Shown: positions 1 through 5,664 of the stretch, piece after piece
Position numbering within the stretch: position 1 is the stretch's first letter
Layout of the letters: each line of letters begins with the position of its first letter
NCBI GenBank assembly: GCA_002377245.1
Contig: DFPL01000007.1
Location: forward strand, 1 to 8,867
Direction of reading: 5' to 3'
DNA from: Enterobacteriaceae bacterium UBA3516
GTDB taxonomy: Bacteria; Pseudomonadota; Gammaproteobacteria; Enterobacterales; Enterobacteriaceae
Length of the DNA: 8,867 nt
The notes under the pieces: generated by a model
Database searches by the model: none
What the model saw: the letters and a program-made list of their open reading frames with translations, nothing else
What the model was told of the DNA's origin: nothing
Position numbers and translations under genes: made by a program

Positions 1-11
1 TCCTCATTCAG

Positions 12-17
12 AGTCAA
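12..17 (-). promoter_or_regulatory. rRNA operon P2 promoter, -35 only
   Basis: The minus strand reads TTGACT here, in the same context (CGCTTGACTCTG) as the P2 promoter of E. coli rRNA operons. The matching -10 would fall just beyond the left edge, so only the -35 half is visible. It lies about 85 bp downstream of the P1 start, the usual tandem arrangement. Confidence 0.75.
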
Positions 18-100
18 GCGTTTATTTTCGCTTTTCTCTGCCGGAATTCTCAGGAGAATCCCGCTGACCCGGCGGCTTGCAAGCCGTTGTTCCGTGTCAG

Positions 101-160
101 TGGAGGCGCATTATAGGGAGTTATTCCGGGCTGACAAGGGCTAAATTAAAAAAACTTTTC
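101..160 (-). promoter_or_regulatory. rRNA operon P1 promoter with UP element (rrnB-type)
   Basis: On the minus strand there is a -35 TTGTCA (132-137), a 16-bp spacer and a -10 TATAAT (110-115). A GC-rich GCGCC discriminator follows, and the predicted start is A at 101, nine bases past the -10. The short spacer and GC discriminator are the features that make rRNA P1 promoters sensitive to ppGpp and initiating NTP. An A/T-rich block at about 138-160 matches the UP element bound by the RNA polymerase alpha C-terminal domains. Fis sites, which in E. coli lie at about -60 to -150, would fall at about 160-250, across the 3' end of murI; I did not identify individual Fis sites. The position after murI identifies this as the rrnB-equivalent operon. 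Confidence 0.93.
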
Positions 161-188
161 AACCGTCTCTTTTTTGTGCAAAACGCCA

Positions 189-1040
189 TTAAACTGCCAG
201 TTTTTCAAGCGTTCCGAACCCATACCGCTGTAATACGGGTAATAAAAGTACAGTTTCGGGCGTCACTTCCATGCAATACGCTAAATTATCATCTGCTGAT
301 TTTGCATCGGGTGCCTCATTCTCCAGCAGCCAGGCAGTACGGCGCGCAATAGCCGCCCCGGAATCAATGAGACGCGTGCCTTCCGGCAATACCTGCACTA
401 ACTCATCATGTAATAGAGGGAAGTGAGTACAGCCGAGAACCACGGTATCTGGCGGCTCTGCCATACGCAGCCACGGACGGAGAATTTTTTTTACTTCATC
501 AAGCGGGACCGGCTTGCCGTGTAACTTCGCTTCCGCGAGCTCAACCATCTCAGCAGAACCCAGCATTTCGATTTTGCACTCGTTGGCAAAACGGGAAATC
601 AGCTCATGAGTATAAGGCCTTTTCACCGTCGCCCGTGTTGCCAGTAATCCCACCACGCCGTTGGCGGTTAAACGTGCCGCTGGCTTGATTGCCGGCACAA
701 CACCGACCACGGGGAAGGCGAATTTTTCGCGTAATGCTGGAAGAGAAACGGTACTGGCGGTGTTACAGGCGATAATGGCGAGAGAAAGTGGGTATTGAGC
801 CTGAACGGCGGTGACGATTTCCACCACACGCTCAACAATAAACGCTTCGCTCTTTTCTCCATAAGGAAAGGCAACGTTATCGAAGGCGTAGATGTAATGC
901 AGATCCGGCAGGAGATGCCGGATCTCGTCATAAACCGATAACCCACCGACGCCGGAGTCAAACACCAGCACGGTGGGCCGTAGTTTAGAAGGTGTAGCTG
1001 CCAGACAAGGTGTATTCTCGTCCTGCAGTTTGGTAGCCAT
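189..1040 (-). CDS. murI: Glutamate racemase
   Basis: This cytoplasmic, cofactor-independent enzyme converts L-glutamate to D-glutamate, which MurD adds to the peptidoglycan precursor. The 283-residue product matches the E. coli enzyme almost throughout and ends two residues earlier. The Asp/Glu racemase fold shows the FDSGVGG motif at 27-33. The two catalytic cysteines lie in ACNTAS (Cys92) and LGCTHFPLL (Cys204), numbered as in E. coli. The ATG at 1040 lies inside the 3' end of btuB, giving a 56-bp out-of-frame overlap also found in E. coli; murI is therefore probably expressed partly by translational coupling or read-through from btuB. Only a weak GAGA precedes the start. No terminator is visible before the rRNA P1 promoter, which begins about 30 bp after the stop, so murI transcripts probably run into the rRNA leader. 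Confidence 0.97.
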   Translation of the reverse strand: MATKLQDENTPCLAATPSKLRPTVLVFDSGVGGLSVYDEIRHLLPDLHYIYAFDNVAFPYGEKSEAFIVERVVEIVTAVQAQYPLSLAIIACNTASTVSLPALREKFAFPVVGVVPAIKPAARLTANGVVGLLATRATVKRPYTHELISRFANECKIEMLGSAEMVELAEAKLHGKPVPLDEVKKILRPWLRMAEPPDTVVLGCTHFPLLHDELVQVLPEGTRLIDSGAAIARRTAWLLENEAPDAKSADDNLAYCMEVTPETVLLLPVLQRYGFGTLEKLAV

Positions 1041-2835
1041 AAGCTGTCTCGTAGTCTTTATCGAACAGGTTAGCTATTTTACCACGAACTGTCAGGTGAG
1101 AGGTCACTGGATATGACGCAGAAAAATCGACGGTACTGTAGCTTGGCAGCACGCGCTGCTCAGGATTGTATGTCGATGTTCTGTTGTCATAGCGCTTACC
1201 GAAATATTCCCAGGCGAGATTCATGTCCACATCGAAGACCGCCCAGTCAAGCTGATACTTGGCCTGGCGCTTCGCACGACGCGGCAGTACTTCGTTCGTT
1301 TCATCATCACGCGGGTCAATATATTGCAGCGTAACGCGGTGCGAGAAGATGCCCGTATCCACACTGCCCGTCCACTCTACGCCCTTAATGGTTGCCGAGT
1401 TGATGTTGTAATACGCCGTGTCGCTGTAGGTAATGAGATTATCAATCTCATAGCGATAAGCAGACAGGCGCCAGTCGAGCGGTCCAGTCAGCCCTTCAAC
1501 ACCCGCTTCCCATTGCTTAGACTCTTCCGGCTTCAGATCCGGGTTGGAAGCAATATTAAAACGCTTCGCACCAAACTGTTGACCGAGAGACGGTGCCAGG
1601 AATCCTGTGCCGTAGGAAACGGTCAGACGGTAATCTTTAACGAACTCCCAACCGGCAGCCGTCTGCCAGGTGCCGTGCCAGCCGAACTCCTCGTCTTTGT
1701 CCTCACGGCCAGAGGCCTCCAGCGTGACGTCGCCGAACTGCTGCAGGCCAGACAAGTAGAGCCCGGTGTTATCACGGTCGTAGGCTTCACGGGAGGTTTT
1801 ATTAGAAGACACCAGACGCTCCTGCTTCCAGTCTGCGCCCGCGCTCACCGAACCATGACCGACTGCAACATTATTCGCCCACTGAATATAACGCTGCTCC
1901 ATGTCATCCAGCGTGGTGCCGTCTTCATAACGACCATAGATGCTGCTGTAGTTATAGTCTTTGCTTTTCTGGTAGCTCGCCACCAGCTGGGACGAGTAGA
2001 TCCCCTGGTTAAAGCTCAGCCCGGTATCCCAGCCCTGACTATACAACTGACGTTCATCTGCACTGTACTCCGGCAGAAATGGCGGGCTCCCCAGGTCATA
2101 GTCCACATTATTGCTGAAGCTGTACCCGCGGAAGAAACCGTCAATGTTCTCGTTGAACTTATGCTGCAGGCTTCCCCAGAAGGTTTTATTACGATAACCG
2201 TCACGGTCGGCATCATGATCCCATGACGAGTCAGGCTGCACGTTAAACCCACGTGTACTGGTGTAAGAACCTGCAGCAGTGGCGACAGTGTCGCCAAAAC
2301 GTTGGCGGACCGTGCCATCCAACGTCTGGTAGCCTTTCGAACCGACACTGGCGTTAATCTGCGATTGCTCGCTACCGGTCTGGGTGATGACGTTAACCAC
2401 ACCGCCGATTGCGCCGGAACCGTAAACGGTCGAGCGTGGGCCACGGATGTATTCAACGCGTTGTACTAAAGAGAGGGGAATTTGGTTGAGCTCAGGATCG
2501 TTAGAAATACCCGAGCGCGCGACCGGCACGCCATCAATCAGCAGCAGAAGGTGTTTCGCTTCTGTGCCACGCACATAAACGGAAGCGGTCTGACCCAGGC
2601 CGCCGTTTTGCGCAATATCAACGCCAGGAAGTCGGCGAAGCACATCCACTAACGAACGAGACTGCCAGCGATCGATATCTTCACGGGTAACGACTTCCGT
2701 GGGTGCCAGTACCGTTTTGGCAGGCTGTTGAAAACGATTTGCTGTCACTACCAGAGTGTCTGGGTTGCTGTCCTGCGCCCAGCCAGAAAATGCCGTGACG
2801 GAGAGAGCCGTCAGCAGCGAAGCTTTTTTAATCAT
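985..2835 (-). CDS. btuB: TonB-dependent outer-membrane vitamin B12 receptor, divergent form
   Basis: BtuB imports cobalamins across the outer membrane using TonB-ExbBD energy. I start it at the ATG at 2835 (MIKKASLL), which matches the family and gives 616 residues; an ATG five codons upstream lies inside the regulatory hairpin. A signal peptide covers residues 1-20 (cleavage GWA/QD), followed by the Ton box DTLVVTA (26-32). The plug spans about 30-155 with RGPRSTVYGS and AIGGVVN motifs, followed by a 22-strand barrel ending in Phe. Acidic residues equivalent to the E. coli calcium site appear retained: D210 and D212, Y246-D247 and D260. Residues 1 to about 75 and about 574-616 are nearly E. 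coli-like, whereas the middle is much more diverged, including the plug loop at 104-118 and the outer loops. It should still be a B12 receptor, since it follows a cobalamin riboswitch, but specificity for phage and colicins may differ. Confidence 0.93.
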   Translation of the reverse strand: MIKKASLLTALSVTAFSGWAQDSNPDTLVVTANRFQQPAKTVLAPTEVVTREDIDRWQSRSLVDVLRRLPGVDIAQNGGLGQTASVYVRGTEAKHLLLLIDGVPVARSGISNDPELNQIPLSLVQRVEYIRGPRSTVYGSGAIGGVVNVITQTGSEQSQINASVGSKGYQTLDGTVRQRFGDTVATAAGSYTSTRGFNVQPDSSWDHDADRDGYRNKTFWGSLQHKFNENIDGFFRGYSFSNNVDYDLGSPPFLPEYSADERQLYSQGWDTGLSFNQGIYSSQLVASYQKSKDYNYSSIYGRYEDGTTLDDMEQRYIQWANNVAVGHGSVSAGADWKQERLVSSNKTSREAYDRDNTGLYLSGLQQFGDVTLEASGREDKDEEFGWHGTWQTAAGWEFVKDYRLTVSYGTGFLAPSLGQQFGAKRFNIASNPDLKPEESKQWEAGVEGLTGPLDWRLSAYRYEIDNLITYSDTAYYNINSATIKGVEWTGSVDTGIFSHRVTLQYIDPRDDETNEVLPRRAKRQAKYQLDWAVFDVDMNLAWEYFGKRYDNRTSTYNPEQRVLPSYSTVDFSASYPVTSHLTVRGKIANLFDKDYETAYGYQTAGREYTLSGSYTF

Positions 2836-2842
2836 TGTGTGA

Positions 2843-2866
2843 GCATCCACATAATAAGAAGGATGC
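2843..2866 (-). promoter_or_regulatory. btuB ribosome-site sequestering hairpin (riboswitch expression platform)
   Basis: On the minus strand GCATCC (2861-2866) and GGATGC (2843-2848) form a perfect 6-bp stem around a 12-base loop, ending seven bases before the btuB ATG. The GGA of the 3' arm is the only Shine-Dalgarno-like sequence. The E. coli btuB leader carries the same hairpin, in which AdoCbl binding stabilises closure and blocks translation. The fold and motif are seen directly; the control mechanism is transferred from E. coli. Confidence 0.85.
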
Positions 2867-2913
2867 CGCAGGTACCCTCAGTAGCTCGCGACGATGGCAC
2901 CAAATGCGACGTA

Positions 2914-3194
2914 ACTCCGGCAGGTCTTCGGGCTTGGGGGTACTACAAGATGATGACTTCCCACTTTATATTTACCCGTCATACTTCAAGTTGCATGTGC
3001 GTTGGCTTTTCTCGCTCATCCCAGTCACTTACTTCAGTAAGCTCCTGGGGACTCGCTGCGTTGCCGCCTGCCTGCAACTCAAATTATTTAGGGTATAAGC
3101 AGTGTCTGCTTTCGCTATCATCCCACCCTTCCTTACCGCTGCGCGTCAGCCCCAGATTCACACTGGATTCCCTTTTAACTCACAGGACCGGAAC
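2914..3194 (-). promoter_or_regulatory. Cobalamin (AdoCbl) riboswitch aptamer, interrupted by an ERIC element
   Basis: The minus strand carries the recognisable segments of the E. coli btuB leader in order. They are CCGGTCCTGTGAG (from 3191), the GGGAATCCAGTG segment and CTGACGCGCAGCGGTAAGG. Next come GATGAT, ACACTGC, GTGGGAAGTCATCATC and the B12 box AAGCCCGAAGACCTGCC (2919-2935). TCCGG and CCGGA at the two ends can pair to close the aptamer. In E. coli only about four loop bases lie between the CACTGCC and GGTGGGAAG segments; here that gap holds a 127-bp ERIC repeat. All conserved flanks are present, so the aptamer may still fold with the ERIC hairpin stacked on this peripheral stem. Ligand binding should repress btuB translation through the downstream hairpin. 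Confidence 0.92.
2971..3097. repeat. ERIC (IRU) repeat, full length 127 bp
   Basis: This imperfect palindrome is centred near 3034. Its ends read TTTACCC and GGGTATA, and inner arms of about 18 bases (ending in AGTTGCA or GTTGCA) mirror each other. The core on the minus strand, CCCCAGGAGCTTACTGAAGT followed by AAGTGACTGGGATGAGCG, closely matches the region where the classic ERIC1R and ERIC2 typing primers anneal. The central hairpin CTTACT-GA-AGTAAG is perfect. A length of 127 bp is the canonical ERIC size. ERICs are non-autonomous, MITE-like intergenic repeats that insert at TA and, when transcribed, fold into long hairpins. This one lies inside the btuB leader RNA, within the cobalamin aptamer. 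Confidence 0.95.
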
Positions 3195-3228
3195 AGGGAT
3201 GCTACATTCAGAAACATATAGATGTCCA
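3192..3228 (-). promoter_or_regulatory. Candidate btuB promoter
   Basis: On the minus strand TGGACA (3223-3228) and TAGCAT (3199-3204) are separated by 18 bp, predicting a start near 3192, immediately before the aptamer. Subtracting the 127-bp ERIC gives a leader of about 230 bases, close to the roughly 240-base E. coli btuB leader, which supports the assignment. Both boxes are imperfect matches. Confidence 0.55.
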
Positions 3229-3231
3229 GAC

Positions 3232-3240
3232 TGCTATGAG
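3232..3240 (+). promoter_or_regulatory. Candidate trmA extended -10 promoter
   Basis: TGCTATGAG fits an extended -10 (TGN plus TATGAG) and would start transcription near 3247, giving a leader of about 80 bases before trmA. No convincing -35 is visible. It sits back to back with the btuB promoter, so the two divergent promoters overlap. Confidence 0.35.
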
Positions 3241-3325
3241 ACGAATCGAAAAAACATCTGAAGCTGGACATCCCCTGAGCAATCCCTACAATCCCCGCGT
3301 TATTCTTAATCATTCAGGAAATACG

Positions 3326-4426
3326 ATGACACCCGAACACCTGCCAACAGAACAGTACGAAGCGCAACTGGCCGAGAAAGTCGTGCGTCTGCAGTCGATG
3401 ATGACGCCCTTCTCCGCGCCCGTGCCGGAGGTGTTCCGCTCGCCGGTCAGTCACTATCGTATGCGCGCCGAGTTCCGCATCTGGCATGATGGCGACGACC
3501 TCTACCACATTATTTTCGATCAGCAGACCAAAAGCCGCATCCGCGTCGACAGCTTTCCGGCCGCGAGCGAGCTGATTAATCAGTTGATGAACGTGCTGAT
3601 GGAGAACCTGCGCGAGAACAAAACGCTGCGCCACAAGCTCTTCCAGATTGATTACCTGACCACCATGAGTAATCAGGCGATTGTTTCCTTGCTCTACCAT
3701 AAAAAACTGGATGATGAATGGCGTGAAGAGGCGAGCCGCCTGCGTGATGCGCTGCGTGCGCAAAACCTGAATGTGCATCTGATTGGCCGTGCCACCAAAA
3801 CCAAAATCGAGCTGGACCAGGACTTTATTGACGAGCGTCTGCCTGTCGGCGGCAAAGAGATGATTTACCGTCAGGTGGAAAACAGCTTCACACAGCCCAA
3901 TGCGGCCATGAACGTGCAGATGCTGGAGTGGGCGCTGGGTGCAACAAAAGGGTCAACCGGGGATCTTCTGGAGTTGTACTGCGGTAATGGCAACTTCTCG
4001 CTGGCACTCGCCCGTAACTTCGACCGCGTTCTGGCGACAGAAATTGCCAAGCCGTCGGTCGCCGCCGCGCAATACAACATTGCGGCAAACCATATCGATA
4101 ATGTACAGATTATCCGTATGTCGGCAGAAGAGTTCACTCAGGCCATGAATGGTGTTCGTGAATTTAACCGCCTGCAGGGCATTGATTTGCAGAGCTACCA
4201 GTGTGAGACGATTTTCGTCGATCCGCCACGCAGTGGACTGGACAGCGAAACCGAGAAGATGGTGCAGGCTTATCCCCGGATTTTATATATTTCCTGCAAC
4301 CCGGAAACGTTGTGTAAGAATCTTGAAACGCTAAGCCAGACGCACAACATTGAACGTCTGGCCCTGTTCGATCAGTTCCCCTATACGCACCATATGGAGT
4401 GCGGGGTTCTGTTAACAGCGAAGTAA
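3326..4426 (+). CDS. trmA: tRNA (uracil-54-C5)-methyltransferase
   Basis: TrmA uses S-adenosylmethionine to form m5U (ribothymidine) at position 54 of the T-loop of nearly all tRNAs; the E. coli enzyme also modifies tmRNA. The start is set at MTPEHLPTEQ because CAGGAA lies six to eleven bases upstream and the resulting 366 residues equal the E. coli length; a longer reading from 3236 adds 30 unrelated residues. The C-terminal Rossmann methyltransferase domain shows LLELYCGNGN (214-223, SAM binding), DPPRSG (299-304), catalytic Cys324 in SCNPETL, and general-base Glu358 in MECGV. All match E. coli numbering, and conservation is very high. The gene stands alone, divergent from btuB and convergent with yijD, with a REP palindrome just past its stop. 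Confidence 0.98.
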   Translation: MTPEHLPTEQYEAQLAEKVVRLQSMMTPFSAPVPEVFRSPVSHYRMRAEFRIWHDGDDLYHIIFDQQTKSRIRVDSFPAASELINQLMNVLMENLRENKTLRHKLFQIDYLTTMSNQAIVSLLYHKKLDDEWREEASRLRDALRAQNLNVHLIGRATKTKIELDQDFIDERLPVGGKEMIYRQVENSFTQPNAAMNVQMLEWALGATKGSTGDLLELYCGNGNFSLALARNFDRVLATEIAKPSVAAAQYNIAANHIDNVQIIRMSAEEFTQAMNGVREFNRLQGIDLQSYQCETIFVDPPRSGLDSETEKMVQAYPRILYISCNPETLCKNLETLSQTHNIERLALFDQFPYTHHMECGVLLTAK

Positions 4427-4433
4427 TACTGGT

Positions 4434-4468
4434 TGCCGGATGGCGGCATAAATGCCTTATCCGGCCTA
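4434..4468. repeat. REP (palindromic unit) between trmA and yijD
   Basis: The stretch pairs GCCGGAT (4435-4441) with ATCCGGC (4459-4465), and an inner GGCAT/ATGCC stem lies within; this is the typical REP/PU form, including the trailing CCTA. It starts seven bases after the trmA stop and ends on the stop codon of convergent yijD. REPs at this kind of site commonly protect mRNA 3' ends or aid termination for both strands. Only one unit is seen, so it is not a compound BIME. Confidence 0.9.
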
Positions 4469-4819
4469 TAGCCCCTGATTGCGGTTACGCATGCGGAAAC
4501 CGATCCAGAACACCAGAATCACCGACAGCACCGCCGGGAAGAAGTTGGAGCCAATGTCCGGATATTCCGCACGAACCACGGTACTGTAAAGCAGCACGCC
4601 GAGAATAAAACAGGCGGCGGCAAGGCCGGGCAAGCCCACCGGCATGGTGCGATTTTGATAACGCTGATGCAGACAGTAAACCGTCAGCACCAGTGAAATA
4701 ATAGGGAATACGGAGAAAGGCACGATGGAGCTGAAAATCGCTGCAAAGGTGCCATTAATCGATAAGCCAGCGATCAACGCCAGCAGCAACGTACCTTTAT
4801 CTTGACCTGTCTGTTTCAT
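4466..4819 (-). CDS. yijD: Small inner-membrane protein of unknown function, YijD family
   Basis: The 117-residue protein has four hydrophobic segments at about 9-29, 33-51, 63-82 and 92-109, a conserved loop RAEYPDIGSNFF and a basic C-terminal tail, and closely matches E. coli YijD. Its molecular role is not known. It follows fabR after ten bases, with an AGGA ribosome site directly after the fabR stop, so the two form one transcription unit and a link to membrane lipid homeostasis is a reasonable guess. The C-terminus differs from E. coli: it ends RNRNQGL, and its TAG stop lies within the REP element, about two residues short of the E. coli protein. Confidence 0.95.
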   Translation of the reverse strand: MKQTGQDKGTLLLALIAGLSINGTFAAIFSSIVPFSVFPIISLVLTVYCLHQRYQNRTMPVGLPGLAAACFILGVLLYSTVVRAEYPDIGSNFFPAVLSVILVFWIGFRMRNRNQGL

Positions 4820-4829
4820 TACTCATCCT

Positions 4830-5465
4830 TCACTCATCGGGTTGATGCGCCATTTTTTCTTGTTCGCGGCGATACCAGTAATACGCGCCTTTGGAAATCA
4901 TCCTCAGCTGTAAGACCAGTCGCTCTTCTAATTGCCTGCGTTGTTCAATGCCCACATCCAGCGCCTCGGCACCAGCACTGAATACAATCGTCACCATCGC
5001 CTCAGCCTGCGCTTCGGTGAACGCTCGCGGCATATGGTTTTCGAGTTCAAGATAGTCGGCAAGTTCCGCAATAAAATGCTGGATTTCACGCGCTACTGCC
5101 GCACGAAACGCCGCAGATGTACCGGAGCGCTCTCGCAGCAACAACTGGAAAGCGTTAGGGTTATTGCCGATAAATTCCATGAACGTTGAGACTGACGTGC
5201 GGATAACACTGCCACCTTTCGCAATACGCTGACGCGCCTGACGCATCAGTTGGCGCAGCATCAAACCGCTCTCATCAACCATCGTCAGGCCAAGTTCATC
5301 CACATCGCGGAAATGACGATAAAAGGACGTAGGGGCTATACCCGCTTCACGCGCCACCTCGCGCAGGCTCAGACTGGCGAAACTACGCTCGGCACTCAGT
5401 TGACTGAATGCTGCTTCAACCAGCGAACGCCGGGTTCTCTCTTTTTGTTGCGCTCTTACGCCCAT
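4830..5465 (-). CDS. fabR: TetR-family repressor of unsaturated fatty acid synthesis
   Basis: FabR represses fabB and, more weakly, fabA in response to the ratio of unsaturated to saturated acyl chains, so it sets membrane fluidity. The 211-residue protein has an N-terminal TetR DNA-binding domain with the helix-turn-helix at about 31-52 (SLREVAREAGIAPTSFYRHF). The C-terminal half is an all-helical ligand and dimer domain. Conservation with E. coli is very high except for the last few residues. I chose MGVRAQQ as the start because an extended -10 promoter lies 35-43 bases upstream, so the open frame beginning at 5591 would start before the promoter. GGAAGG lies about 14 bases upstream of this ATG, rather far; a GTG one codon earlier is an alternative. 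It is co-transcribed with yijD and divergent from sthA. Confidence 0.97.
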   Translation of the reverse strand: MGVRAQQKERTRRSLVEAAFSQLSAERSFASLSLREVAREAGIAPTSFYRHFRDVDELGLTMVDESGLMLRQLMRQARQRIAKGGSVIRTSVSTFMEFIGNNPNAFQLLLRERSGTSAAFRAAVAREIQHFIAELADYLELENHMPRAFTEAQAEAMVTIVFSAGAEALDVGIEQRRQLEERLVLQLRMISKGAYYWYRREQEKMAHQPDE

Positions 5466-5492
5466 CACGATGCTTGAATCCTTCCGCAGACC

Positions 5493-5508
5493 TGCTGGCA
5501 CTATACCA
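5493..5508 (-). promoter_or_regulatory. Candidate fabR-yijD extended -10 promoter
   Basis: The minus strand reads TGG-TATAGT (5500-5508), an extended -10 with a near-consensus hexamer, predicting a start near 5493 and a leader of about 28 bases. The -35 position (about 5523-5528) has no good match and overlaps the first of three phased GATTGT repeats. Confidence 0.6.
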
Positions 5509-5525
5509 GAGAATAAAACTAATCG

Positions 5526-5551
5526 GATTGTACTGGATTGTGAATGATTGT
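5526..5551. repeat. Three GATTGT repeats at exact 10-bp spacing
   Basis: GATTGT occurs at 5526-5531, 5536-5541 and 5546-5551 on the plus strand, equivalently ACAATC on the fabR strand. One helical turn between copies puts them on one face of the helix, directly upstream of the fabR -10. This could be an operator for an unidentified regulator; no known binding site is recognised. Confidence 0.5.
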
Positions 5552-5613
5552 TTACGAGGTCTTTCTGCTTTCCCGCACGAAAAAAGCACAACGATAATTG
5601 GGTTATCCTGCCG

Positions 5614-5647
5614 TTGATGTTACTATTATGTTGCTTTTATGTATAAG
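5614..5647 (+). promoter_or_regulatory. Candidate sthA promoter region
   Basis: This A/T-rich stretch contains TTGATG (5614-5619), TATGTA (5638-5643, 18-bp spacer from it) and TATAAG (5642-5647). Any start would lie close to the sthA ATG at 5665, giving a very short leader. The exact pairing of boxes cannot be decided from sequence. Confidence 0.35.
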
Positions 5648-5664
5648 AACAGGTAAGCCTTACC

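Noticed and set aside
1324..2226. A 300-codon open frame on the plus strand across btuB
   Set aside because: It is fully antisense to btuB, has no family resemblance or ribosome site that I can see, and is a by-product of btuB codon use.
2843..3097. CRISPR array or phage attachment site suggested by repeats upstream of btuB
   Set aside because: The repeats are the arms of one ERIC palindrome and riboswitch stems; there are no regularly spaced direct repeats, spacers or integrase.
2728..3261. A 177-codon plus-strand frame from btuB's 5' end through the leader
   Set aside because: It crosses the riboswitch, the ERIC repeat and the divergent promoters in reverse; no recognisable protein.
3236..3325. 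N-terminal extension of TrmA
   Set aside because: The family start MTPEHLP has a good ribosome site and gives exactly the E. coli length; the upstream codons overlap the promoter region.
5559..5590. Possible small RNA or terminator at the A-run near 5580
   Set aside because: There is an A-run of six but no stable GC stem beside it on either strand.
5466..5591. N-terminal extension of FabR beginning MCFFRAGKQK
   Set aside because: The extended -10 promoter lies inside it and the family starts at MGVRAQQ; the extra residues look like translated intergenic DNA.
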